Positions 6,126 through 14,478 of a stretch of DNA of 64,000 nucleotides are shown here, in pieces; positions within the stretch are counted from its first letter, which is position 1, and every line of letters begins with the position of its first letter. This DNA is from Acidobacteriota bacterium. GTDB taxonomy: Bacteria > Acidobacteriota > Vicinamibacteria > Marinacidobacterales > Marinacidobacteraceae. The stretch spans positions 1 to 64,000 of the forward strand of contig VXNL01000094.1 in NCBI GenBank assembly GCA_009840635.1. Direction: 5' to 3'. Both the position numbers and the translations under genes were made by a program. The notes beneath the pieces were generated by a model that was given only the letters and a program-made list of their open reading frames with translations, searched no databases and was not told the origin of the DNA.

Positions 6126-7913
6126 TCAGCGCCCCGCCGGCTCCGCCGCGAACCCTGCGGTTTCGCCGCCGGGGGCGTCGGCATCCGCCCCGGCGAGCAA
6201 TTGGGACGCGTGCCTTCGAGCGCTGTCGGTGACCTCAGGGCCGGCGAGCATACGGGCGATTTCCTCGATCCGGGCGTCCTCAACGAGGGTCGAGACCCGA
6301 ACCGCATCGCCGGATTCTAGTTTCTCGACCACGAGATGGGCTCGCCCGAGCGCGGCGACCTGGGGCAGATGCGTGACGGAAACGACCTGGCGCGAAGCGG
6401 CGAGGCGCCGCAGACGCCGCCCCACCGCATCCGCAATGCGGCCCGACGTTCCCGTGTCCGCCTCGTCGAAGACCAGGGTCGCCGCGCCCTCCTTCCCCGC
6501 CCCGGCCGCCTTCAGCGCCAGAAAGAACCGCGATGACTCTCCTCCCGAGGCAACTTCTCCGATCGGCGCCGGCGCCATCTCGGCGCTGGCGGTGAACAGG
6601 AACTCCACGCGGTCGAGGCCGTGTTCCGTAAAGTGTCCGGTGCCCGCCGGCTCTCCGGGTCCGGAGACTTCCGGGAGCGGTTCCATCGCGATGGAGAAGC
6701 GGGCGCGGGGTATACCGAGGCCGACGAGTTCCCCCTGCACTCCTCTGGCAAGCGCGTCCGCGGCTGTCTGGCGGACGGCGCGGAGCGATTCCGCCCGTTC
6801 CCGGTAGCGGGCGGCCGCGGCGGCGGCCACGGCGACCGCGCGGCGGCGTTCCTCGGCCTGATCCGTCAGTTCGGCGAGCGCGTCGCGAATCTCCGTCGCC
6901 CGGGCGAGCAAGGCGTCCGGGCCGCCCATTCCTCCCGCGTAGCGGCGCTCGAGACCGCGCAACACCACGAGACGATCCTCGATTTCCGCGAGCCGCTCCG
7001 GCGCCGCCCGGACGCTGTCGCGCCGGTCCCGCACCGCTGCCGCCAGGTCCTCGACCTCGACGAGCAGGTCCGGACGTCCATCGAGCAGGCCGGCGGTCCG
7101 CGGGTCGATGACGCCCGCCTCCTCGAGGGCGCGGAGCGCGACCGCCAACTGCGCGCCGGCCGCGGAGTCCGACCCGTAGAGCGCCTGATACGCGTTTTCG
7201 AGGCGGCCGGCGAGTTGTTCCGCGTGCCCGAGCGCCCGGCGCTCTTCGAGGAGGCCTCCGACCTCGCCCGGTTGCGGCGCCGCCCGTTCGATCTCTTCGA
7301 GCGCCCGCTCCATCTCGGCGCGCTGCACCGCCGCGGCGGCCAGCCGTTCCTGAAGGGCATCGCGTTCCGCTTCCCGGGCGCGGAGGGTGCGGAACGCGGC
7401 CGCTACGTCCCGCCGCAGGGGTGCATGACCACCCGCCTCGTCGACCGTTTCCCGGGCCGCCCCCGGCTGAAGAAGGGCCAGGTACTCCCCCTGGCTATAG
7501 ATCTCGGCAAGGACCGCCCCCAGTGCGCGGAGCACGGCCACGGGTACCGCGGTCCCGTTCACGGTGATCCGATTGGAGATCGAGCGCCGTCCCGGCGCGA
7601 GCCGCAGCTCCCGCCGGATCATCAGATCGCCGTCTTCCACCGGGAATCCGGCTTCCTGGGCGAGCGCCCGGAATCGCTCCCGGTCCGATGGTTCCGCTTC
7701 GGGCGGCGTGAAACCCGCCTCGACGACCGCGCGGTCCGCGGCGGGGCCCACGAGCTGCGTGCGCCCGCGCCCGCCGAGAATCAACCCGAGCGCCTCCAGC
7801 AGAACGCTCTTTCCCACGCCGGTCTCGCCGGTAACCACATTCAGCCCCGCTTCGAACTCGAGATAGACGTCCGTGAGGAGGGCGACGTTTTGCGCCCGGA
7901 GCCAGTGAAGCAT
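6126..7913 (-). CDS. recN: DNA repair protein RecN
   Basis: A 595-residue SMC-like ATPase. Walker A G-E-T-G-V-G-K-S is at residues 29-36, a central Ala/Arg/Glu-rich coiled coil spans about 160-400, and the C-terminal signature A-S-G-G-E-S-S-R and Walker B V-F-D-E-A-D-T-G are near 450-490. RecN holds broken DNA ends and promotes RecA-dependent double-strand break repair. It is the first gene of a leftward unit with miaB. No LexA-type palindrome like that before lexA was seen in its 160-bp upstream region, which it shares with divergent tolQ. Confidence 0.94.
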   Translation of the reverse strand: MLHWLRAQNVALLTDVYLEFEAGLNVVTGETGVGKSVLLEALGLILGGRGRTQLVGPAADRAVVEAGFTPPEAEPSDRERFRALAQEAGFPVEDGDLMIRRELRLAPGRRSISNRITVNGTAVPVAVLRALGAVLAEIYSQGEYLALLQPGAARETVDEAGGHAPLRRDVAAAFRTLRAREAERDALQERLAAAAVQRAEMERALEEIERAAPQPGEVGGLLEERRALGHAEQLAGRLENAYQALYGSDSAAGAQLAVALRALEEAGVIDPRTAGLLDGRPDLLVEVEDLAAAVRDRRDSVRAAPERLAEIEDRLVVLRGLERRYAGGMGGPDALLARATEIRDALAELTDQAEERRRAVAVAAAAAARYRERAESLRAVRQTAADALARGVQGELVGLGIPRARFSIAMEPLPEVSGPGEPAGTGHFTEHGLDRVEFLFTASAEMAPAPIGEVASGGESSRFFLALKAAGAGKEGAATLVFDEADTGTSGRIADAVGRRLRRLAASRQVVSVTHLPQVAALGRAHLVVEKLESGDAVRVSTLVEDARIEEIARMLAGPEVTDSARRHASQLLAGADADAPGGETAGFAAEPAGR

Positions 7914-8074
7914 CGCGCCCGGCAGTGGGAACCCGGAGGCCGAATTCTGCGCTAGCTGTCGAGACCGGGGGGTTCGCTCCCCGGGCCGGTCCCGGGACGC
8001 TTCCTGCGGCCGATCACCGCCGGAAACGGCAAGAACCCCAATGGGTAGTGGTTGGGCATGGGTTAGGCTACTAT

Positions 8075-8956
8075 ATGTTGGGTATTCGGGTCCCCCGCCG
8101 CTCTTACGTGTTCGCCCGGTTCACGGCTTTGCTTCACGCTCTCTTCCGGGCCGGAGTCTCGCTGCTGTTTCCCCACGCCGCGCTGGCGGGACAGGTGCCG
8201 CCCGAACCCCAGGCTGCGGAGACGGTCGACGAGGCCGTGACCACCGTCGAACTCGATTCCTCCCCGGGATTCCTCGACGAGGGTGGTTTCCTCGCGCTCG
8301 TGGTAGAGGCCGGACCGGTCGCCTGGTTCGTCCTCGCCATCCTGCTCTTTTTCAGCCTCGTGTCCTGGGCCATCATCCTGCACAAGTCACGGCGGCTCGG
8401 CCAGGTCGAGCGGAGTTCGGCCGCGTTCCTGAACCAGTTCCGGTCCGCCAAGCGATTCGCCGACGTCGTTGCCTGGGCCCGGAAACACCCTGACAGCCCC
8501 CTGGCGAGGCTGTTCCACGCCGGCTACCAGGAAGTCCGGTATCAGTCCCGGCAGGACCCGGAAGACGAAGAACCGGCAAGGCTGCGGGTCTCGAACATGG
8601 AAGCCGTGGCGCGATCGCTGCTCCGGGCTTCGTCCACCGAGACGGCGGCGCTGGAGCACCGGATGATGTTTCTGGCGACGACCGGCGGCGCCACCCCGTT
8701 CATCGGACTCTTCGGGACCGTCTGGGGCATCATGAACTCCTTCCGGGACATCGCACTCACCCAGTCGGCGAACATCAGCGTGGTCGCCCCCGGCGTGTCG
8801 GAAGCCCTGATCGCGACCGCCGCGGGACTCGGGGCGGCGATCCCGGCCGTCATCGCCTACAACGCGTTCCTGGCCCAGATCCGCCGAATCACCACCACGA
8901 TGGACGATTTCTCTATGGAGTACGTGGCCATGCTGGAACGGCACCTGGCCCGCTGA
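8075..8956 (+). CDS. tolQ: TolQ / MotA-ExbB-type proton channel subunit
   Basis: A 293-residue inner-membrane protein of the TolQ/ExbB family. After an N-terminal hydrophobic segment and a short periplasmic stretch there is a membrane span near residues 90-110 (V-A-W-F-V-L-A-I-L-L-F-F). The conserved C-terminal double span contains T-T-G-G-A-T-P-F-I-G-L-F-G-T-V-W-G-I-M and G-V-S-E-A-L-I-A-T-A-A-G-L-G-A-A-I-P-A-V. It uses the proton motive force with TolR to energise the trans-envelope Tol system during constriction. The N-terminus is longer than in E. coli TolQ. A GTG at 8108 would also make a good start. TAGGCT at 8064-8069 sits 5 nt before the ATG. Confidence 0.88.
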   Translation: MLGIRVPRRSYVFARFTALLHALFRAGVSLLFPHAALAGQVPPEPQAAETVDEAVTTVELDSSPGFLDEGGFLALVVEAGPVAWFVLAILLFFSLVSWAIILHKSRRLGQVERSSAAFLNQFRSAKRFADVVAWARKHPDSPLARLFHAGYQEVRYQSRQDPEDEEPARLRVSNMEAVARSLLRASSTETAALEHRMMFLATTGGATPFIGLFGTVWGIMNSFRDIALTQSANISVVAPGVSEALIATAAGLGAAIPAVIAYNAFLAQIRRITTTMDDFSMEYVAMLERHLAR

Positions 8957-8960
8957 CGGC

Positions 8961-9452
8961 ATGGGGATGGGAACCGCCGGCGGCGCCGCTGGAGGTTCGG
9001 GAGCGGGTTCCGGTTCCGCCCTCGTCCAGCTCAGCGCCCGCCGGAGGGCGGCAGCGGGAAGCGCGCTCTCCGAGATCAACGTCACCCCCTTCGTGGACGT
9101 GGTACTGGTCTTGCTGATCATCTTCATGGTGACCGCTCCACTCCTCGTCCGCTCCCTCGAGGTGAACCTGCCGACCGCCCGGATGCGGTCCGCCGAGGCC
9201 ACCGAACGCGTCATCGTCACCGTGGACGCCGAGGGTCGGACCTTCGTCGGCGAGCGGGCGGTGAACCCGTTGCTGCTGGAGGAACGGCTCCGCGAAATCG
9301 TCGATCTGGAAGGGGCTCGCGAAGGCTATCTGCAGGGGGATGTCTCGCTAGAATACGGACAGGTCATCGAGGTAATAGACACGATGAAACGGGCGGGTTT
9401 CGACCGTGTGGGTCTCGTGTACGCCTACCCCGGCGAACAACGGCAAAGGTAG
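8961..9452 (+). CDS. tolR: TolR / ExbD-type biopolymer transport protein
   Basis: A 163-residue ExbD/TolR-family protein with a Gly/Ala-rich cytoplasmic N-tail. The signature I-N-V-T-P-F-V-D-V-V-L-V-L-L-I-I-F-M-V is near residues 38-56 and carries the membrane Asp needed for proton coupling. A periplasmic domain ends in F-D-R-V-G-L-V. It works as part of the TolQ-TolR stator. It begins 4 bp after tolQ. Confidence 0.9.
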   Translation: MGMGTAGGAAGGSGAGSGSALVQLSARRRAAAGSALSEINVTPFVDVVLVLLIIFMVTAPLLVRSLEVNLPTARMRSAEATERVIVTVDAEGRTFVGERAVNPLLLEERLREIVDLEGAREGYLQGDVSLEYGQVIEVIDTMKRAGFDRVGLVYAYPGEQRQR

Positions 9453-9458
9453 CTGTTC

Positions 9459-10412
9459 GTGCCGGATCCACCCCGGACGCCGCCCACTCGGCGAGAACCG
9501 GCGGCATCCCCGCGACCGGGCCGCGCGGACGAGGCGTTCCGGCGCAACCTGATCTGGTCGGCGACCGCTCACGTGGTGCTGCTCGGGGGCGCCGCCGTGG
9601 GTCTGGAGCTGGATTCGGGCCGCGCCCTGGCGCCCCCGTCCGCGGCCTTCATCGAGCTCGGGATGTCGGGCCCGAGCCCGACCCCCAGCCTGGGAAGCGC
9701 TGCGGCGCCGCCCCCTGCCCCGGAGCCGATCGCGGAACCGGAGCCGGAGCCGCCCGCGCCCGAGCCTCCGGCGCCCGAACCCGAACCCGTTCCGGAACCT
9801 CCGGCCTCCCGTCCGGACGTCGCGCGCCCCACGGTGGAGAACCGCGACCGCATGCCGATCCCCGACGCCCGGGCCCGCCGCCGGGCGGCGCGCCCCCAGC
9901 GCCCGGAATCCGGGCTCCGGGGCCGCGACGCCGCGTGGGCGGATTCCGCGCGGCTCGAAACCCGCCGTCCGGTCGATACCAGCTCCCGGCCCACGCGGAG
10001 ACCCGCCGACACGGGCTCGGCCAACCGGCAGGCTTCCGGCAACACCGGGATCGGTCTCGGAGGGGCTCCGGGCGGCACGCGCTTCGACCAGGACTTCGAG
10101 TACGCCTTCTACCAGCGCCAGATGATCGCCCGGATCCAGGCGAACTGGCAGCAGATCCCGGTTCGCGGCCGGGCCACCGTGGTCATCCGGTTCACGATCT
10201 TCCGCGACGGGGCCATCAGCGACGCGGAGGTGGAGACCTCGAGCGGCCAGTCCCTTCTCGACCGGGCGGCGCTCCGCGCGGTCGTGTTGGCCGAACCCCT
10301 GCCGCGGCTTCCCGACAGCTATCCGAGAGACCGGGTGGGCGTACATCTCCTGTTCACCTACGAGCAGGACGCGACCGGAAGTCCGGACGGACCGGCGCCC
10401 GAGGTTCCATGA
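9459..10412 (+). CDS. TolA/TonB-like energy-transducing protein
   Basis: A 317-residue protein with one membrane span near residues 30-52, a long Pro/Glu/Ala-rich then Arg-rich linker (about 80-195), and a C-terminal TonB-type domain (about 215-305) containing R-G-R-A-T-V-V-I-R-F-T-I-F-R-D-G and S-L-L-D-R-A-A-L-R-A-V. The position between tolR and tolB makes it the functional TolA, although the C-terminus reads as a TonB-type domain. It starts with GTG 6 bp after tolR and overlaps tolB by ATGA. Confidence 0.85.
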   Translation: MPDPPRTPPTRREPAASPRPGRADEAFRRNLIWSATAHVVLLGGAAVGLELDSGRALAPPSAAFIELGMSGPSPTPSLGSAAAPPPAPEPIAEPEPEPPAPEPPAPEPEPVPEPPASRPDVARPTVENRDRMPIPDARARRRAARPQRPESGLRGRDAAWADSARLETRRPVDTSSRPTRRPADTGSANRQASGNTGIGLGGAPGGTRFDQDFEYAFYQRQMIARIQANWQQIPVRGRATVVIRFTIFRDGAISDAEVETSSGQSLLDRAALRAVVLAEPLPRLPDSYPRDRVGVHLLFTYEQDATGSPDGPAPEVP

Positions 10413-11932
10413 AGCCTCCGCGCCTGCCCCGTCTCGCATTCGCCGCGCTGGGCGCCGCACTGGCCACCGGCGTTGCCGCCGGCTTCGTCCCCGTGGCGGG
10501 GACTCACGCACCGTTCGCCGGCCCCGGAAGCGGCGCCGAGGAGGTTGGAGTCGCGAATCCAGGCACCCTGGCGGCCGAAACCGCCGGTCAGGACACCGGC
10601 GACTGGTACCTCGACATCACCCGCCCGGGAGCTCCGGTGAGGATGGCTATCCCGGACTTCCGGTTGACGGCGCCCGAAGCCTCCGAGAGCGGGCCCCCGA
10701 CCGGGGAAACGGAAGCCGCCTCGGCGGGACCGCTTTCCGACGCTGGATTCACGCTGGACGAGGAAGCGGCCGAATCGGCATCGGTGGCCAGCGCGGTCCT
10801 CTGGAGCGACATCGAGTACGCAGGGGTGTACCGGATGCTTCCGAAACGCTTCTACCGGATCGCGGAAGCCGGATCGCCGGAGGGGGTTCTCGACTACTAC
10901 CAGTGGGAATCGATCGGCGCTGACATCCTGGTCCGCGGGACTCTCCGGATCGACGGCGAGTTTCTGGTGGCCGAAGTGCGGATGCACGCCGTCCGGGCGC
11001 AGGAAAACGTCTTCGGCCGCCGCTACACGGCGGCCCGCGGCGCCGCCCGGACGCTCGCCCACCGGATTGCGGACGACATCCTGCAACACGCAGGGAACTA
11101 CCAGGGCGTCGCCCGCACCCGGATCGCCTTCTCCACCAGCCGCTCGGGACCGCGCAGCAAGGAGATCTACCTGATGGACTACGACGGTTACGGGCAACGC
11201 CCGGTAACCGCCAACGGCTCCCTGAACATCACCCCGAGCTGGTCACCGGATGGGCGGGCGCTCAGCTACATCTCCTACCGCGAGGGCGCTCCCGCCCTCT
11301 ACCTCGCCTTTCTCTACCAGGGCCGTGGCGAGAAGCTCGTGGGCGATTTCCAGTCCTTCACCCCGGCCTGGTCGCCGGACGGACGGTGGATCGCCTTCAC
11401 TTCGAATCGGGACGGCCAGTCGGAGATCTATCTGGCCGCGGTGGACGGCACCGAACTGCGACGGCTTACCGACAACCGCGCCATCGACGTCGCCCCCGCC
11501 TGGTCCCCGAACGGACGGACGATCGCCTTTACCTCGGATCGGACCGGAGCTCCGCAGATCTACACCATGGACCGGGACGGACTGAATCTGCGGCGCGTTT
11601 CCTTTGAGGGCTCGTGGAACGATTCCCCCGCCTGGTCCCCGTCGCGCCAGCACAGCGAGATCGCCTACGCCTCCCGGATCGAACGCCGCCCCTTCGACAT
11701 CGTCGTCCACGATTTCGAGACCCGGCAGACCCGCCAGCTCACGACCGGCCGCGGCAGCAACGAGAGTCCCTCGTGGGCTCCCAACGGACTGCACATCGCG
11801 TTCGCCTCGAACCGGGCCGGCGACGACCAGGTGTTCACGATGCATCGGGACGGCTCCAATCTGAAGCAGCTCACCCGCGAAGGGAGCAACACCACCCCGC
11901 GCTGGGGCAATCCCCCCGCCAATCCGCGCTGA
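10409..11932 (+). CDS. tolB: Tol-Pal system protein TolB
   Basis: A 507-residue periplasmic protein: a signal-like hydrophobic N-terminus, a TolB amino-terminal domain (about 60-230), and a C-terminal six-bladed propeller of PD40/WD40-like repeats. Repeats of the pattern P-x-W-S-P-D-G-R-x-I-A-F-T-S-x-R occur from about residue 275 to the end. TolB shuttles between TolA and Pal. The low-complexity stretch at about 30-60 is longer than in E. coli TolB. The ATG at 10409 overlaps the preceding stop. Confidence 0.93.
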   Translation: MKPPRLPRLAFAALGAALATGVAAGFVPVAGTHAPFAGPGSGAEEVGVANPGTLAAETAGQDTGDWYLDITRPGAPVRMAIPDFRLTAPEASESGPPTGETEAASAGPLSDAGFTLDEEAAESASVASAVLWSDIEYAGVYRMLPKRFYRIAEAGSPEGVLDYYQWESIGADILVRGTLRIDGEFLVAEVRMHAVRAQENVFGRRYTAARGAARTLAHRIADDILQHAGNYQGVARTRIAFSTSRSGPRSKEIYLMDYDGYGQRPVTANGSLNITPSWSPDGRALSYISYREGAPALYLAFLYQGRGEKLVGDFQSFTPAWSPDGRWIAFTSNRDGQSEIYLAAVDGTELRRLTDNRAIDVAPAWSPNGRTIAFTSDRTGAPQIYTMDRDGLNLRRVSFEGSWNDSPAWSPSRQHSEIAYASRIERRPFDIVVHDFETRQTRQLTTGRGSNESPSWAPNGLHIAFASNRAGDDQVFTMHRDGSNLKQLTREGSNTTPRWGNPPANPR

Positions 11933-11942
11933 AATCGCCCCC

Positions 11943-12584
11943 ATGAGACCAGATTCGAGACTCCTTCCGACCCGCCGGGCGCTCCCGGCGGCCTCCCTGC
12001 TCGCGCTGCTCGCGGGCTTCGCGTGTTCTTCGGTCGACCGCACTCCGGCAACCGGGAGTGACCCGGCGCCCGGCCCGATGGCTCCCCCCGAAGCATCGGA
12101 GGCCGAGGGCGTACCCGAATCCGATCCGTCGCCCTCGAGTTCCGGCGGGTTGACCGAGGACGAAATCCTGGCCATCCCGCCGGAGGTCGGAAGCGAGACC
12201 GACCTGCTGGACATCGGGGCGAAGAGCCTTGAGGAGTTGAACACCGAAGGGCACCTCAAGGACGTGCAGTTCGAGTACGACAGCGCCGATCTCAGCCCGC
12301 CGATGCGCGCCACCCTCGAGGAGAACGCCGCGTGGCTGTCCCGCTATCCCTCGGTCAGGATCCTCGTCGAAGGCCACTGCGACGAGCGCGGCACCGTGGA
12401 GTACAACCTGGCGCTCGGGGAAGAACGCGCCCGGGCCGTCCGTGACTACCTGCGGGACCTCGGCGTCGATTCCGGGCGGATGCGGATCATCAGTTACGGC
12501 AAGGAATTCCCTCTCGATCCGGGCCACAACGAAGCCGCCTGGCGGCGAAACCGCCGCGCCCATCTGGAGATCGTCGCCAAGTGA
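11943..12584 (+). CDS. pal: Peptidoglycan-associated lipoprotein Pal
   Basis: A 213-residue lipoprotein. The hydrophobic signal ends G-F-A-C, a lipobox with Phe at -2. A Pro/Ser/Glu-rich linker follows, then an OmpA-like peptidoglycan-binding domain with V-Q-F-E-Y-D-S-A near residue 108, V-E-G-H-C-D-E-R-G-T-V-E-Y-N near 140 and R-R-A-H-L-E-I at the end. It tethers the outer membrane to peptidoglycan and is released by TolB during constriction. It overlaps cpoB (GTGA). Confidence 0.94.
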   Translation: MRPDSRLLPTRRALPAASLLALLAGFACSSVDRTPATGSDPAPGPMAPPEASEAEGVPESDPSPSSSGGLTEDEILAIPPEVGSETDLLDIGAKSLEELNTEGHLKDVQFEYDSADLSPPMRATLEENAAWLSRYPSVRILVEGHCDERGTVEYNLALGEERARAVRDYLRDLGVDSGRMRIISYGKEFPLDPGHNEAAWRRNRRAHLEIVAK

Positions 12585-13501
12585 AGTCCTTCCGAGCCGC
12601 GTCCCCCGCCGCGGCCCCCATCGCCGCGCTCCTCCTCGTTTCCCTCTTCGCGACCCCGCTCCTCGGCGAGACCCGGACTGCCGCTCAACGAGACCAGAAC
12701 CGCATCGTGTCCGAGATCCGGCAGATCCAGGTGCAGCTCGCGACGCTGGTCGAGGCGCAAACCGCCCTTTCCCAGGCGGTGGAAGCCCTCCTCACCGAAC
12801 GGGAGGAACAACTCACGGCCGATCGCCAGAGCCGCGCCGAAACGATGAACACGCTCGAACGCATGGAACGGAGCGTCTCGACGCTGAGCGAGGCCTTCCG
12901 GGACACGAACGAGCGCCTTTCGGCCCTCATGGTGGAAGTGGAGTCGGTGCGGGAGGCGCAGCGGCGCGCCGCGCTCCTGGGGGGCGGTTCCGGGGAGGGC
13001 GAGGACACGGCGCCACCGGACGGTGAGGAGGCCCAGGCGCCGGAAGCCGCGGCCGGGGACGAATCGTCGCAGGAAGAAGGCTCCGGCGAGGAGGAGGCAA
13101 CGGTTCTGGACGAACCGAGCGTTTCCGAGATCTACCTGCAGGCCGACGCGGACTACCTCCAGGGGCGCTATGACCTCGCCCTGGCAGGCTTCGAGCGGGT
13201 CGCCGAGTCGGGAGGCGAACTCGCGGACAACGCCCGCTACTTCATGGGCGAATGCCGGCTGGCCCAGGACCGGCTGGACGACGCTCTCGAACAGTTCGAC
13301 ATCGTGATCCGGGATTTCCCGGACAGCAGCAAGATTGGCGAGGCCTGGTACAAGAAGGGCCTCATCTTCGGGCGGATGGGCCATGAGTCCGACGCGCGGG
13401 AGATCTTTGAAGACATCTTGGATGTTTTTGCCGGCACCACGGCGGCGCGTCTGGCGCAAAGAGAGCTGGACGCCATGCCCCCGAGGGATCCCGGTAGGTG
13501 A
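12581..13501 (+). CDS. cpoB: Cell division coordinator CpoB/YbgF-like
   Basis: A 306-residue secreted protein encoded last in the tol-pal cluster. It has a signal peptide (about 1-30), a coiled coil (about 35-125), an acidic Gly/Glu linker, and a C-terminal set of TPR-like repeats (about 180-300) with the YbgF pattern Y-L-Q-A-D-A-D-Y-L-Q-G-R-Y-D-L-A-L-A-G-F and F-P-D-S-S-K-I-G-E-A-W-Y-K. CpoB links Tol action with peptidoglycan synthesis. The GTG start at 12581 is fixed by the overlap with the pal stop. Confidence 0.9.
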   Translation: MKSFRAASPAAAPIAALLLVSLFATPLLGETRTAAQRDQNRIVSEIRQIQVQLATLVEAQTALSQAVEALLTEREEQLTADRQSRAETMNTLERMERSVSTLSEAFRDTNERLSALMVEVESVREAQRRAALLGGGSGEGEDTAPPDGEEAQAPEAAAGDESSQEEGSGEEEATVLDEPSVSEIYLQADADYLQGRYDLALAGFERVAESGGELADNARYFMGECRLAQDRLDDALEQFDIVIRDFPDSSKIGEAWYKKGLIFGRMGHESDAREIFEDILDVFAGTTAARLAQRELDAMPPRDPGR

Positions 13502-13539
13502 AAGCCGGCCGCGTCAGGCGGCCGGAAGGAGTGGATGAG

Positions 13540-14343
13540 ATGCGAGATGTGAACAAGATCGTGCTGCGCGGGGTGGTTTCCGAAGCCTCGCGGACGCACA
13601 CCTTCGATGACGGACGGAAACTGGTCAGTCTGAACGTCAGGACGGCGACACTGGAGCCGGACGACCGGGGCGGCGAGCGGGAGCGCCAGGCCTGGCACCG
13701 GGTCGCGGTCGGCGGGAACCGGAACGTGGAAACGGCCGAGCGACTCGCGCCGGGCGACTCTGTGTACGTCGAGGGACAGCTCCGCACCCGCAAGTACCGG
13801 AACAAGGAGGGTGACGACGTGTATGCCACGGAGGTCCGGGCCGACATCGTGCGCGCGCCCGAGACCGCGGAGCCGAACGTGAACCGCTCCATCGTGCTGG
13901 GTAACCTCGGCCAGACTCCGGAGCTGCGGAGTTTCCCGAATTTCGAGGTCATGAATCTCACGGTGGCGACCAGCGAAAGCTGGACCCGGCGCGACGGGGA
14001 GAACAGCGAGGAGACGGAATGGCACCGGGTCTCACTCTTCGGCGATGCCGCCCGGCGGCTCGAGGGGCAACTCGAAAAGGGCCAGCGGGTGCTCGTGACC
14101 GGATTCGTCCAGACGCGCAAGTACACGGACCGGGAGGGCCGGGAACGCCGCGCCACGGAGACTCAGGCGCACTCGGTCCTGGGCAGCGGCAGCTCGGGAC
14201 GCGGTGGCTACGGGTCCACGGGCCGGGCTTCCGCCCAGAGGTCCGGAACGGACTCCGGGGCACGCGCGGAGCGGAAAGCACCGGACGCCTGGGAACCCAG
14301 CGGAGTGAACACGAGCGACGACGTCGACGAAGTTCCCTTCTAG
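13540..14343 (+). CDS. ssb: Single-stranded DNA-binding protein with two OB folds
   Basis: A 267-residue SSB, well above the usual 150-180. Two SSB-type OB domains are visible: residues about 4-110 (N-K-I-V-L-R-G-V-V-S-E ... A-W-H-R-V-A-V-G-G ... V-Y-V-E-G-Q-L-R-T-R-K-Y) and about 115-215 (N-R-S-I-V-L-G-N-L-G-Q-T-P-E ... E-W-H-R-V-S-L-F-G ... V-L-V-T-G-F-V-Q-T-R-K-Y). A Gly/Ser-rich tail ends with the acidic tip D-D-V-D-E-V-P-F, the usual protein-interaction tip with V in place of I. By analogy with Deinococcus-Thermus SSB, it should act as a dimer with four OB folds. The start follows GGAAGGAG at good spacing; an earlier in-frame GTG at 13498 is less likely. Confidence 0.93.
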   Translation: MRDVNKIVLRGVVSEASRTHTFDDGRKLVSLNVRTATLEPDDRGGERERQAWHRVAVGGNRNVETAERLAPGDSVYVEGQLRTRKYRNKEGDDVYATEVRADIVRAPETAEPNVNRSIVLGNLGQTPELRSFPNFEVMNLTVATSESWTRRDGENSEETEWHRVSLFGDAARRLEGQLEKGQRVLVTGFVQTRKYTDREGRERRATETQAHSVLGSGSSGRGGYGSTGRASAQRSGTDSGARAERKAPDAWEPSGVNTSDDVDEVPF

Positions 14344-14354
14344 GAGAAGCGGAC

Positions 14355-14383
14355 TCGGAGCGCCGGCCTCCGGCCGGCATCGC
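14355..14383 (+). repeat. REP-like palindrome, copy 1
   Basis: A 29-bp sequence identical to 43951-43979. Its core GCCGGCCTCCGGCCGGC can fold with GCCGGC arms. It lies just after the ssb stop, where it could act as a transcript-end structure. Related copies are at 21592, 44179 (inverted) and 59942. Confidence 0.75.
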
Positions 14384-14451
14384 CGACCGTAGGGAGGCGA
14401 GACGCTCCCCGCCGCCCGCCAATCCCTCGTTGTTTCTTTGCTCTGGCATAC

Positions 14452-14465
14452 CAGACAAATGTCTG
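14452..14465 (+). promoter_or_regulatory. Candidate LexA operator (CAGACAAATGTCTG)
   Basis: A 14-bp inverted repeat with half-sites CAGACA and TGTCTG around AA. It sits directly upstream of the presumed lexA -10 element and 13 bp before the lexA ATG. The position suggests autoregulation of the lexA-imuA-imuB-dnaE2 unit. It differs from both the E. coli and the Gram-positive SOS boxes, so this lineage may have its own LexA motif. Confidence 0.65.
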
Positions 14466-14466
14466 T

Positions 14467-14472
14467 TATGCT
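14467..14472 (+). promoter_or_regulatory. -10-like element of lexA (TATGCT)
   Basis: TATGCT ends 6 nt before the ATG at 14479, so the lexA transcript would be leaderless. It abuts the palindromic operator, so bound repressor would block the promoter. Confidence 0.45.
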
Positions 14473-14478
14473 GTGCGC

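Noticed and set aside
6123-6128. Another TGA directly followed in frame by ATG (recN-miaB junction), like the OsmC case
   Set aside because: RecN and MiaB are each complete, unrelated proteins of normal length, so the TGA is an ordinary stop between adjacent genes.
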